This document shows positions 13,080 to 23,824 of a stretch of 64,000 nucleotides of DNA, one piece after another; position 1 is the stretch's first letter, and each line of letters opens with the position of its first letter. This stretch comes from Morella rubra (Eukaryota; Streptophyta; Magnoliopsida; Fagales; Myricaceae). The notes under the pieces are model-generated. The model saw only the letters and a list, made by a program, of their open reading frames with translations. It was not told the DNA's origin and made no database searches. The translations under genes were made by a program, and so were the position numbers. Location of the stretch: contig CM025853.1 in the NCBI GenBank assembly GCA_003952965.2, forward strand, positions 22,298,832 through 22,362,831, given 5' to 3'.

Positions 13080-13690
13080 TTATCATATATACTCTTGTGG
13101 TTTACACTTTTGACATTTTAGTCCCTCAGGTATGGATTTCAATCGTCGGGTCCTGAAGTCAGTTTTTGAGACAAATCGATCTCTCGTCTAATTTTCATTA
13201 GCCAACGGACGAATGATACTCACATGGATTTTAAATGTCATCTTAGCGCCAATCATAGGCTGCTGCGTGTAATGAAATTTTTTTTTTCAAAATTTTAATA
13301 TTTTAGTCCCTGAGGTATTAGTTTCAACGTGAAGGTCTCTGAGGTACATTTTTGTGATAAAATTGATTCCTGCAGTTCAATTGCTATTAGCCAACTAACG
13401 GGGAAGTGCCCACATGCTTTGAAAAAAGCGGAATATAAAACTACTATATGCAACCTTCAAATTCAATTTTTATTTAAAAATATTACTTTTTATTTTTTAA
13501 TATTTTTAATAATTTTATCTTGGAGGGACATTTTGGTCATTTTACATGTGGTTTAATGACCAAATCAAACGGAAGACAATAATTGATTATTTTTTAAACA
13601 TATGGGCATAATAAAATATTTTGAAACTTGAAGGAGGCTTATTGATTTTTGCCCATAGATATGGGGCTTACTATAATGTTTTCCCAAAAA
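13080..13690. mobile_element. MITE-like composite element
   Basis: It contains repeated TTAGTCCCTSAGGTAT words and an end (GGGGCTTACTATAATGTTTTCCC) like those of the 12030 and 41160 elements. It lies just left of the second copy of the segmental duplication. No coding capacity recognised. Confidence 0.5.
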
Positions 13691-13867
13691 GAATTTTGTT
13701 TTATTGAAAATATGAGCTTAGTTTGTTTTTAAAAAAATAATAGAGCTTTTAGAGTTGATTTGAAAACTTTTTACTTTGACCTAATTTTCAAGTGCTTGCC
13801 AAATACCTGAAAACAAAAAATAAATTACAAATTTTATTTTACAAGCAAACAAAGGGACCCTTAGTAA

Positions 13868-15110
13868 CTTTAGCAAGAAAAATTTATATTTACCCACACG
13901 ATTTTGAAAAACTCAGAGCATTTATAAAAAAATAAAAACTCGCTAGTTTTCAAACTCAGAACCTTAACTATAATACCATATGAATTTATTAATTATCTCA
14001 AAAGTTTAAATTGATAGAAAAATATAGATTTTATTATTGAATTATATTCTCTAACAATCACGTGCCATAAAAAAAATTATACATTAAATTAGATTAAATT
14101 GAAATTCTAAATTCTAAATTAATTTTTTATGATACATTTCTAGTCGTGATCGGGTAAAAAATATTTCCGTTAAATCACCTTAACGGAGTAATTGGGCTGA
14201 GTGGCCTACTTCACTAACCGTCCAAACCTACTGAATTTCAACATTTTTTTTAGAAACTCAGTGAGTTTTTCAAAATCGCGTCAAAACTCAGTAAATATAT
14301 AATTTTCCAAGTGCATTGAACTCAAATTAGTAATTAAGTTTAGGAATTTATAGATACCAAATGGCTATTCAAAATAATTATGAAAGTTATATCCTAAGTA
14401 GCTCAATATATATGTCACTAATTGACAACCCACCCACTATGTTTTGGTAGGTTTTGAGCACGTCCTTTTCACGTTACAAGTAATTAATTAAGTCCTTCAG
14501 ATTGAGCTACGATCAAAGATAGTATATGATATTTTTCCCCCGTGAAACTTCCCTCATCATGACTATGATAACAACTATTGCTATCTTGTCTTGGAATATT
14601 GTTTCCAACTTATGGATCGATTTATTTTAATTTCTCTGTGCTTTCTAGAAGAGCTCGCTTTTCTGACATAGTGTCATAAGTGATCTCCCGTAATTAAATA
14701 TCTTATACGTAGTAATCCAATTGTTTATTGTAATGGAATCAAATCGGGGAATATGGGACGTACGGATTCGATGTCGTAAATGTGTATATGCTAGTTGTCA
14801 ACCCGTTTGTCGCTTGCAACCTCGATCGATCCCTCTAGAAATTTTCCGACCATGTGATGCATGCAACTAGCGAATGCAGAACCCCCCCAGAGAGATGATG
14901 ATGATTCCCATTCATGCATGCTGCAAAAAAAAAAAAAAAGAAGAAAATTTGGTATATATTATAATCAGTCTAATCTTGTTAGAAAAGAGAGGCAGACAGA
15001 GAACATGTTTAACAGCTCCATTAAAGCGGGTCTCTAAGACTCTATCATATTCTCCTCTGCAATTTTCCTCGTTTTACATTACTTTCTATGACCTACATGA
15101 ACGGATAGGA
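13868..15110 (+). repeat. Segmental duplication, copy R (upstream of the AVT1-like gene)
   Basis: Second copy of the block at 8428-10790, shorter because it lacks the insertions of copy L. It lies 1.5 kb upstream of the transporter and may belong to its ancestral 5' region. Confidence 0.8.
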
Positions 15111-15769
15111 AAATATTGTGTTTTTGGGAATTTTATACATTTTTTTTGGTATAACTGTATATACCAACCATGATTTCTTATCATTGTTCAAACTTCAAAC
15201 GTTCAGAACTATATATATAGTGAGTTTAATTTCTTTTTTTGTTTTCCTTTTTTCTGAAATTCAAAGAGGTAACATGGTTGGGTTCCATGTCAGATCCTTC
15301 AGATCCTTCCATTAAAAACCTCATTCTAATCTGCTCATGTCAAGTTTCACTGGGAACGTTTCGCACGAGCATCTTTGTAGATCGCAGGTCGTATCGACAC
15401 GGCGCCAGGATTCCTTCAGCATCACTTTCCTCCAAACTTCACTTTAACGAATTCTTGAGGGGATTTACCCAAAAATAAAAAAATAAAAAAATTATGAGGG
15501 GATACCGAAAGCAGAGAGTAGTATAACAGGTCATGGGAATCTTCGTCATCATGGAATAAGATGACAAAGGAAATTCGTATAATACCCTGAACCTAATTTC
15601 TTCCTGCCTGCGCAGCCATCCCAAACATTAATGGAACCTAACTGGTATTGTCCGGTGCGTGCTAACGTCACAGCTTCGGTCTCATCTACCAATATGACAT
15701 CTCAATAAGGGCCATGCATTCGTTTAAGAGTCCATGCATACACTGCCAGGGTCGATAAACGAGACATTA

Positions 15770-16200
15770 GGCAAAACCATAAAAATAAGTCTTTTATAAT
15801 AAAATTAGATTTGTCATTATATCATTTTTAATTGATAATATAGTTAATTTTTTTTCTAAGCGATAATATAGCTAATTCATGTAATATTTCTTGAGTTAGA
15901 GTAGATGTTAGATATAATTTTATTAGTTTTAATTTTAATGTTGAAAAACTTCTTTCAATTTTAAAATTAGAAGTTTGATAGTCTTTTTTGAATTTTAAAA
16001 GTAGAAGTTTATCTCCTTTGAAATTTTGAATTATATTTTTCTTTGCATTAAATAAGGTTATTTTAAGACCTATTTTTTCTTTTGTTAAGTTAAAATATTT
16101 AAATTAGAGGGCTTATAACCTATTGAATATTAAGTAAAATAAGAAGTTAGGGGTCTTCCTATTTTGAGGACCTTAGATAACCGCTTAAACTGCCTCTACT
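15770..16200 (-). pseudogene. hAT transposase C-terminal remnant in an internally deleted element
   Basis: Read on the minus strand from about 16015 to 15830, a frame gives FKIERSFSTLKLKLIKLYL followed by TSTLTQEILHELAILSLRKK and a stop. This matches the hAT-family C-terminal dimerisation motif ERSFSxLKLIKxYLRSTMxQERLNxLAILSIE, known from plant zinc-finger MYM/TTF-type hAT proteins. The right flank (16140-16200, minus strand: a GGCAGTTTAAGCGGTTATCTAAGGTCC type stretch) looks like the 5' end of such elements, and the left flank like their 3' end. So almost all of the transposase has been deleted. It cannot encode an active enzyme. Confidence 0.75.
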
Positions 16201-16645
16201 AAAAGACGCCACTGTCAGCACTGCAGTTGATCAACTTTTCAACGTTCATGGGCTGCTTGCCTTGCATCAGAATGATAACAATTGTTCAATTTGGCAGCTT
16301 AGATCCCCATCAAATTTCCAATAAGCTTTGGTATCCACATTTGGTACAGACCACGACGCCCTGATCTCTCTCTATCTGGTGCAAATCCAACCATATCTTA
16401 CAGCTAGATTCCATACAAATTGTAGTTTAGTATTACGTGTGCAGATGTATCCTTCTGTTGTTAATATGCGCATTCCGTCACATCTTCTTTTCGAATCTTA
16501 TAATGTTCACTTGGGACTGTTTAATTGCTTTTCTTCAATTATAAATATAGCCGCGCTCGCATGCTTAATGGGCAAGGTCATTCCTTTCTCAAGCTAGAGT
16601 GACGGCTTAAAGTGAATTAATTAGCTCGATTCAAGCTGTTCAAAC

Positions 16646-19034
16646 TTGTTGGAGTGTATGGCGCACAAGATATCAAAGTCCACGGGAAATTCTCTATGCG
16701 GCCTCCAATCAAACTCATGTCTTCCACCCCGTAATAATGTTCCAAGTGAGAAAGTCATGCGTGGTGCAACCTTGGATGTGCAGTGGGGGAACTGCCATGT
16801 GTGTTTAGAGGAAAGCAAGCTATGTTTGTGCGACCACAGCATTAAGGTTTTAAAGAGTGCCGAAAATGGGGAGCAACGTGTCGAGGCCGATGGTTCTTTT
16901 GCTCATGCTGTCATCAATATGATTGGCATGCTCATAGGTAAAGTCTTCCGTCAAGTACTACTTCACCCTGCATTTGTTCTACTTTTGGATATCAGCTATC
17001 AAATTCCTGATGTGTTTTTTTGTTAACAGGTTTGGGGCAGTTATCCACTCCATATGCATTGGAAACTGGAGGTTGGGCTTCTGCTTCTTTGCTTATAGGA
17101 CTTGGGATAATATGTGCATATAGCTCTCATCTACTTGGAAAATGTCTCGACAAGAATCCCAAGTCAACAAGCTATGCAGATATTGGACAGCATGCATTTG
17201 GAACCAAAGGAAAAGTTTTAGCTTCAATCTTCATCTACATGGAAATTTTCATGGCACTAGTGTCCTACACAATCTCCTTACACGACAACCTAAGTACGGT
17301 ACTTTCGGGGATGCAGATTAAGGTGCCAGGGGCTAATCTCTCTACATCTCAGCTCCTAACTATAATTGCCGTCTTGATTGCCCTGCCTAGTCTGTGGCTG
17401 AGAGATCTGTCTTCCATATCTTTTCTCTCGTCAGGCGGAATTATCATGTCGCTTCTCATTTTTATATCAGTGGCATGCACTGCCATCTTCGGAGGTGTAA
17501 AAGCCAATCACAACGTACCTGTCCTCCACCTCAGTAACATTCCTGCAATATCTGGGCTCTATATCTTCAGCTATGCAGGACACATTGTTTTTCCCAATTT
17601 ATATAAAGCCATGAAAGATCCATCCAGGTTTACCAAGGTATCTACTCCCGTTCATCTCGAACCAATAAAGTAAATGCTATTTACTCGAATATAACTAACT
17701 ACATATAATCGCTCTCTACTCTGTTACATGCTTTAGTTATTCATTTATCTATTTGTTCAACTTGGGATTCCAGGTATCTATTGTGAGCTTCGCATTAGTG
17801 ACAGCACTTTATATATCATTGGCATTCATGGGGGCCAAATTGTTTGGACATGGAGTCAATCCTCAGATCACTCTCAGCATGCCTCGACATCTTCTTGTGA
17901 CAAAGATCGCACTATGGGCCACTGTCCTGACACCCATGACCAAATATGCCCTCGAATTCGCTCCATTTTTCATGGCACTAGTGTCCTACACAATCTCCTT
18001 ACACGACAACCTAAGTACGGTACTTTCGGGGATGCAGATTAAGGTGCCAGGGGCTAATCTCTCTACATCTCAGCTCCTAACTATAATTGCCGTCTTGATT
18101 GCCCTGCCTAGTCTGTGGCTGAGAGATCTGTCTTCCATATCTTTTCTCTCGTCAGGCGGAATTATCATGTCGCTTCTCATTTTTATATCAGTGGCATGCA
18201 CTGCCATCTTCGGAGGTGTAAAAGCCAATCACAACGTACCTGTCCTCCACCTCAGTAACATTCCTGCAATATCTGGGCTCTATATCTTCAGCTATGCAGG
18301 ACACATTGTTTTTCCCAATTTATATAAAGCCATGAAAGATCCATCCAGGTTTACCAAGGTATCTACTCCCGTTCATCTCGAACCAATAAAGTAAATGCTA
18401 TTTACTCGAATATAACTAACTACATATAATCGCTCTCTACTCTGTTACATGCTTTAGTTATTCATTTATCTATTTGTTCAACTTGGGATTCCAGGTATCT
18501 ATTGTGAGCTTCGCATTAGTGACAGCACTTTATATATCATTGGCATTCATGGGGGCCAAATTGTTTGGACATGGAGTCAATCCTCAGATCACTCTCAGCA
18601 TGCCTCGACATCTTCTTGTGACAAAGATCGCACTATGGGCCACTGTCCTGACACCCATGACCAAATATGCCCTCGAATTCGCTCCATTTGCCATTCAGCT
18701 TGAGCAAAAGCTACCACCTTCAATGAGTTCCAGATCGAAGATGCTCATCAGGGGTGGCGTAGGTTCATTTCTGATTCTAGTGATACTCGCCTTGGCTCTC
18801 TCTGTGCCGTATTTCGAGTACGTTCTCAGCCTCACCGGCTCCCTCGTCAGTATCGGTATCTGCGTAATCTTTCCTTGCGCATTCTACATCAAGATTTGTT
18901 GGGGCCAGGTATCGAAACCTGTCCTGGTGCTCAACTTGCTCCTCATTGCATTTGGCTCTCTTCTTGGGATAAGCGGTACGATTTCTTCGTCGAAATTACT
19001 TGTTAAAAGCCTAAGAAGAGCGCACTCAGCCTAA
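16646..19034 (+). CDS. AVT1: AVT1-like vacuolar amino acid transporter with an internal 195-codon duplication
   Basis: A member of the amino acid/auxin permease (AAAP) superfamily, AVT1 branch, expected to move neutral amino acids across the tonoplast by proton exchange. My model has four exons: 16646-16937, 17030-17637, 17774-18358 and 18495-19034, with introns of 92, 136 and 136 bp (phases 1, 0, 0), giving 674 residues. The N-terminus has a Cys-rich CHVCLEESKLCLC stretch, then SFAHAVINMIGMLIGLGQLS and TPYALETGGWAS, which are typical family signatures. Exon 3 joins EFAPF directly to a second FMALVSYTISLHDNL, so transmembrane segments about 3-8 occur twice. Without the duplication the protein would be 479 residues, a usual family length. 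The start at 16646 is the first Met of the frame; a later Met (about residue 38) is possible. Whether the duplicated form exists in the plant is uncertain. Confidence 0.9.
17246..18689 (+). repeat. Perfect 721-bp tandem duplication inside the transporter gene
   Basis: Copy 1 is 17246-17966 and copy 2 is 17967-18687, with the match extending 2 bp into the following T run. I saw no difference between the copies, introns included. The join lies in a short T tract (TTT), consistent with microhomology-mediated duplication. Each copy holds the end of one exon, a whole 136-bp intron and the start of the next exon. 721 minus 136 is 585, a multiple of three, so the spliced frame is kept. Confidence 0.97.
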
Positions 19035-19148
19035 TAACGAGCAGCTATAGCAGATCCTTGTTGAGTTGGACGTGCATTTTCTCTGTAATCAGTGCGGTCA
19101 TGTTATATCTCTTGTACACTTGGACGAATCATATACTTGAAACTATCC

Positions 19149-19154
19149 AATAAA
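19149..19154 (+). terminator. Polyadenylation signal AATAAA of the transporter gene
   Basis: A canonical AATAAA lies 115 bp past the stop codon, a normal plant 3'-UTR distance. It is preceded by TG/T-rich sequence. Confidence 0.5.
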
Positions 19155-19384
19155 GTGAATTCTCCGCCGAAGATTCAGGTTTCGATCAAACTTGTCATGT
19201 CATTTAATGAATAATATAGCTTGTACAAGTATTCTTAGATGAGTTGAGTTATTAAATGACGTGCGTAATTAAGACCGTTAAATTTTTTAAATAAAAGACA
19301 GTCTATTCCTTAGGAGTACACCTTTAAAAATCTCTCTTTCGGAAGTAATACTTACCCTATTCTTAGAGTTAAATAAAGAAACGG

Positions 19385-19690
19385 GCATATACATTTTTAC
19401 CATCGAACTTAATTTAGGGCGTCTGATACACTATTGCATCCAAAACTTCAAATATTTATATATTAATTTCACTCTTAAACTTTTGATATTTTTTAGTGTG
19501 TAATTTTATATTTATACTCTCGATAGGACAGGTTGGGGGAAAAATATAAAATCGCACGTCAAAAAATCACTTGATGGTAGAGTACAACATGTCAGATCTC
19601 TCAAACTTTCAGAGATGAAATGTCTCAAAATTCAAAGTTTGGGGTACAATGTGATATACCTCTAAAGTTGAAGGGTCAAAAATGCATTTA
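19385..19690. mobile_element. MITE-like element
   Basis: Its ends (GGGCATATACATTTTTACC on the left, and AAAATGCATTTATTCC on the right, near 19690) resemble those of the 7050 family, with the typical series of 'lack of binding' AT-rich words such as TACACTATTGCATCC and GGGGTACAATGTGATA. Non-coding. Confidence 0.5.
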
Positions 19691-20049
19691 TTCCATAAAA
19701 AAAAAAATCCTTGAAAATCAGAATTAAAATATAACGGAATTTTGAGAGGTGAAAATAACCCGAGAAGAAACTTGATGGAAGAATCTCTCATGGTCGGCAT
19801 TCTAAAGGATAGGGGGTAGTAGCTAGCTTTTAGGAGGAAATTAAAGAAAATGAAAGTGTGCAAAGATGCTGAAGCCAACTCATGATCATGAAAGCGCATC
19901 TAATACCCAAAATAGGAACCTACCAACCGCGTGAAACATAGAATAATTAGTGCGTATGCTGTTACGTACTCAGCCCGCCTAAGTAAGATTTTTATTCCAA
20001 TATGGTAGGTCTTGCAGTGATTTTTGAAAGGGTTAAAGAACCTTATAAT

Positions 20050-20502
20050 CTTTTGGTTTTTGCCTTCATTTTAAGAATGGTCCTTAAATTTTACAATTGA
20101 TCATAGGCGGTCTCGGGATTGGACAAAGAGTAAAAAACTTGGAGTCAATTTGCCATCCGAAGTTCATGGATTGACACATCATTCCTAATAAAATTACACT
20201 AAATGTCACAAATGTCAGTCAAATAAAAAACTATTAAATTAATAAAAATATTAAAACAACAAAGAAAATAAAATACAGCAAAATAAAATATTTATTTATT
20301 ATTTGAGGTGGAGTCTCTGATTTGGTTATAAATTGGACATGCGGAGTAACTTTATTGGGTATGATGTTCCAATCTATTAACTTTGGATGACAAACTAGTG
20401 GAAGGACTGCTTTTTACTCTTTGTCTAAACCCAGGATTACCTATGATCAATTGCAAAATTCAAGAACTATTTGTAAAATAAAGGCAAAACTAAGAGAACA
20501 AA
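20050..20502. mobile_element. MITE with about 150-bp terminal inverted repeats
   Basis: The left arm includes CAATTGATCATAGGCGGTC, GGACAAAGAGTAAAAA and GGATTGACACATCATTCC. The right arm carries the reverse complements (GGTATGATGTTCCAATCTA, TTTTTACTCTTTGTCTAAAC, ACCTATGATCAATTG). A transcript of this region would fold into a long hairpin. Non-coding. Confidence 0.8.
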
Positions 20503-21369
20503 AGGTGAAGCAAGAGTTTAGCTTTATTTACAACAGGAAAAACTCTAACTCGTGATACAAGGCTACCTCAATATATATTTATGAATTAATAATCGTGATC
20601 GATAAAAATCTGTTAGAAAAAATATATGCACAGGGAAATATAATGGGATAGCGTTTTTGAACTTAAAATCATCAACTTTTTCAAAATTTTAAGTTAAGTA
20701 AATAATCTGATTATTTAAATTATATTCTCTCACATTCTCCCTTAAGTGTGGATTGGACTCTCACTTAATTGGTTCGCTCATAACTTATATATTTTAATTG
20801 AAACGGAGTTGAAGTGTAGAGTTAGGTTTAGAATAGTTTACATGTGAAATCACTAACTTCTCCAGAAGTTTAAAATTTATTAAATTGTTTCACGTGCTTT
20901 AATCCCTGAATTTCAGCGACATTTTTGAGCTGTGGAGTTTTTTTTTTTTGGTCACACGGCGGAGTGTTCTATTAGAGAAACATCCTCGATACTCCATAGC
21001 GTAAAGGGAAATAAAATTGCAGAGAAAGAGAGGTATTCTCAAAGAATTTCTTGTCCCTTGCACTTAGGGAGACGATCAGGAGGGTGCAATATAAGGAATC
21101 CAGTTTCTGTAACTGATCATGATCCGACCATCAAAATGCTTTGAATTGGCCGTCACTGCGAATTCAAAAGCCAAGGCCCAAGTCCCAGGCCGCGCTATAC
21201 TAATTCCATGGGGCCCCTGCCCTTCATCACAAAATCTTATTCCTTTAATTTGTTTCAGCGCTCATGATTCATAAAGTGAAATAACCAACTGATCTAGATT
21301 CATAAAACGACATAAGATGAATTAAAAAAATGAATCATTTAAAGAAACTGTAATTTAAGACGAAAAAAA

Positions 21370-21760
21370 AGAGCTAAATATATTTTTTACCCATCAACTA
21401 TATATAGAGGCAGTGACATATTGTACTATAAACTATTAGCTTTGACATATTGCACCTCAATTTTAGACACTTTACACTCTCCAACTTATTTTGCTGTTAA
21501 ATTGGAAAGAAATTAAATTTTTATACACATATAATGACAACAATGCCTCCATGACTTGATGAATTGACAACAATACCCTTGATCAGATAGTAGGTCAAGG
21601 TTTGTCGTCATTTTGGAGTAATTTGGCGAAAAAATTTGACAAATGGTGCAAATTAAGGGTTTAAAATTGGTATAAATTAGAGAGTGTAATGTGTTAAAGA
21701 TGATAGTTTAGGGTGCAATGTGCTGAACCCTCTACTGTTCATGATAAGTGAAAAATATAT
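21370..21760. mobile_element. MITE of the 7050 family
   Basis: Inverted ends: left AGCTAAATATATTTTTTACC with GCAGTGACATATTGTAC and GACACTTTACACTC; right AGAGTGTAATGTG with GATAGTTTAGGGTGCAATGT and AAAAATATATTTATA. Non-coding. Confidence 0.65.
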
Positions 21761-22486
21761 TTATAAAAGAAAAAAAACATTGAATAGCTGAAAAAACTAG
21801 CTACCAAGAGTTGTATTTCTTTTGGAGGAGTATAATATTCAGAAGAACTTATTTTTAAAGTTTACTTATCTAAAAAAAAAAAAAAGAAATGCATTATTAA
21901 ATCTTAAATTAAGTATGTCACTAATTTTCTACATGCTTTTAGCTAGTACTCCGTTCTTACAATATACGGTAATTTAGTCGTATTTTTAAGCTTTAAGGCC
22001 TATTCCTTCTTAACTACTTGTTACTACTTAAAAATTTGATCAGGTGCCTTTTTCTTGTACAAAATTTTGGCCATGATTTCCACGTACGTCAATTATGTCA
22101 CTTATACTCCTACACCAAGACCATTTGAATTATAAGAAAGATCTCTTGCACAGCTTTTATTGAATGGGAACTTCTCTGATGTAGCTGAACTACCTCCATA
22201 CATTTTGCCCTTTGTATATGTTATTAGGTGAGGAAGGTGAGACTGGTTCAACCTGTACCCTCCTCTGAAGGAAAAAAAATCGAGCCCCACAAAACCACCG
22301 TCAAGAAAGAAAGCAAGCCCAATAATGGATGAGTTCAGTCCTTTCTATTTAACAGTCCAGAAGATATGGAAAGGCTTCTAATGCAAGTTGGAGACGCAAT
22401 CTAGTTTCCGAAAGAAAGAGGTGGGTGTTATCACTGCAGAAGAAGCGCCAATTTCTTGATCTGCAAGTAGAATATTATATACAGCA
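21761..22486 (+). promoter_or_regulatory. Upstream region of the NHL6-like gene
   Basis: No other gene is seen. GTCAA words near 22298 and 22088 fit the W-box core for WRKY factors on the reverse strand, but such short words are common by chance. A TATA-like CTATTTAACA lies near 22345. Confidence 0.35.
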
Positions 22487-23242
22487 ATGGCGGAGCACCA
22501 AAAGATTCATCCTGTAGTGGACGTGGAAGCCCCACCAACAGCTCCTCTGGTGCCGCGCGACTCATGCCCATCGGAAAAAGGATGTCCGGTTCAGGTTCAG
22601 CGTCCTCCGCCTAGGCCGCATCCCCTTCCGGTGAGCCATGCCATGGCAGTGCCAAAGGGTGGAAACTGTTGCTGCAAATGCATCTGTTGGACAATTGGTC
22701 TCCTCGTTCTCCTGCTAATTTTATTTGGAGCCACTGCTGCCATTCTTTATTTCGTCTTCCAACCAAAACTTCCCACGTACTCGGTTGATAGCTTGAAGAT
22801 AAGCAGGTTGGGGCTCAACTTGGACATGTCCCTGTATGCGGAATTCGACGTGGAGATCACAACCTACAACCCAAACGAGAAAATCGGAATTTACTACGAG
22901 AAAGGAGGCCAGTTGAGCGTGTGGTACACAAACACGAAGCTCTGTGATGGGCCACTTCCAAAATTCTACCAAGGTCACCGAAACAAGACGACTCTGCAGC
23001 TGGCCTTAACCGGCCAAACGCAGTCCGGTAGCCCCTTGTTGAGTGCCCTCCAAGAACAACAACAAACTGGACGCATTCCCTTGGATCTTAAGGTTGACGC
23101 ACCGGTTGCTATCGAGCTTGGCTCGTTGAAGCTCAAAAAGGTCAGCATCTTGGGAGAATGCTCATTGGTCGTCGACAATGTCTCTGCTAATAGTTCAATC
23201 ACCATTAAAGCTAGTAATTGTAGGTTCGGATTGAAGCTTTGA
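22487..23242 (+). CDS. NHL6: NDR1/HIN1-like protein, NHL6 type (LEA-2 domain)
   Basis: A 251-residue intronless protein of the LEA-2/NHL family, plant membrane proteins linked to defence and, for NHL6, to abscisic acid and stress responses. Residues 1-52 are a Pro-rich cytosolic tail starting MAEHQKIHPVVDVEAPPTAP, close to the N-terminus of NHL6. A Cys cluster (NCCCKCICW, about residues 60-68) precedes one membrane segment (about 69-91, TIGLLVLLLILFGATAAILY). The LEA-2 domain follows, with the family motifs YNPNEKIGIYYEKGGQLSV (about 126-144) and LPKFYQGHRNKTT. Two possible N-glycosylation sites (NKT, NVS) lie in the part expected to be outside the cytosol. Length and single-exon structure fit the family. 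The start codon is the first in frame and has CAGCAATGGCG context. Confidence 0.93.
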   Translation: MAEHQKIHPVVDVEAPPTAPLVPRDSCPSEKGCPVQVQRPPPRPHPLPVSHAMAVPKGGNCCCKCICWTIGLLVLLLILFGATAAILYFVFQPKLPTYSVDSLKISRLGLNLDMSLYAEFDVEITTYNPNEKIGIYYEKGGQLSVWYTNTKLCDGPLPKFYQGHRNKTTLQLALTGQTQSGSPLLSALQEQQQTGRIPLDLKVDAPVAIELGSLKLKKVSILGECSLVVDNVSANSSITIKASNCRFGLKL

Positions 23243-23659
23243 GTTCATCTCCCTCTAGATTTTGTATTTGCACTAATTATTCATATTCTCTATTCTTATT
23301 CTGTATTCAAGGTTTTAGATGAGAATTGATGATTTGTCTCCACTGTACCAGAGCAGAAAAAGAAAATACTGAACTATATGTACCTTCGATGTTAAATCTG
23401 TAGATCGAATTCATAGGATCATAGACATAATACATGAGCAGAGTGTTGTCCATCACAAAATACCAAAGGGGCAGTTGACATGCATCGAGGCTAACCCTGG
23501 CAATGTCACTTTCTCAAGCAATATACCTAAGTGGGTCAACAACCCTATTGTAGTTGGGACTGCATTCATTCGTGTCACTACAAGATCAGTACACGAACCA
23601 CATATGTCAGTTTCAAACTTGCAAAACAACAAATTAAACCAGTCTTGGCAATGTCACTA

Positions 23660-23824
23660 GCGTGCAAACATTAGAGAGTCGTATTTATTTATTTATTTTT
23701 CTAGGCAAATTGGAGTAGCAGGACCAAGCCTGAGGTGGTGGGGGATTCGACCCCGGGTCTTTTAATTCCCTCCCCAAAAGGGAGTTTCGAACCCGTAAGC
23801 AAAACTTTTTGAACTTACGTATCT
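23660..23824. repeat. Plant interspersed repeat fragment
   Basis: Contains two tRNA T-arm-like words (GGGATTCGACCCCGGG and GAGTTTCGAACCCG) inside an otherwise non-tRNA context, as in dispersed plant repeats. No cloverleaf can be drawn. Confidence 0.4.

Noticed and set aside
16328..16597. 89-codon frame upstream of the transporter as an extra exon
   Set aside because: No family similarity; AVT1-type proteins are accounted for from 16646 onward.
22721..23205. Minus-strand frames of 76-85 codons
   Set aside because: They are antisense shadows of the NHL6-like gene.
23740..23800. tRNA-like T-arm words
   Set aside because: No acceptor stem, D-arm or anticodon arm can be formed; such words are common in dispersed plant repeats.
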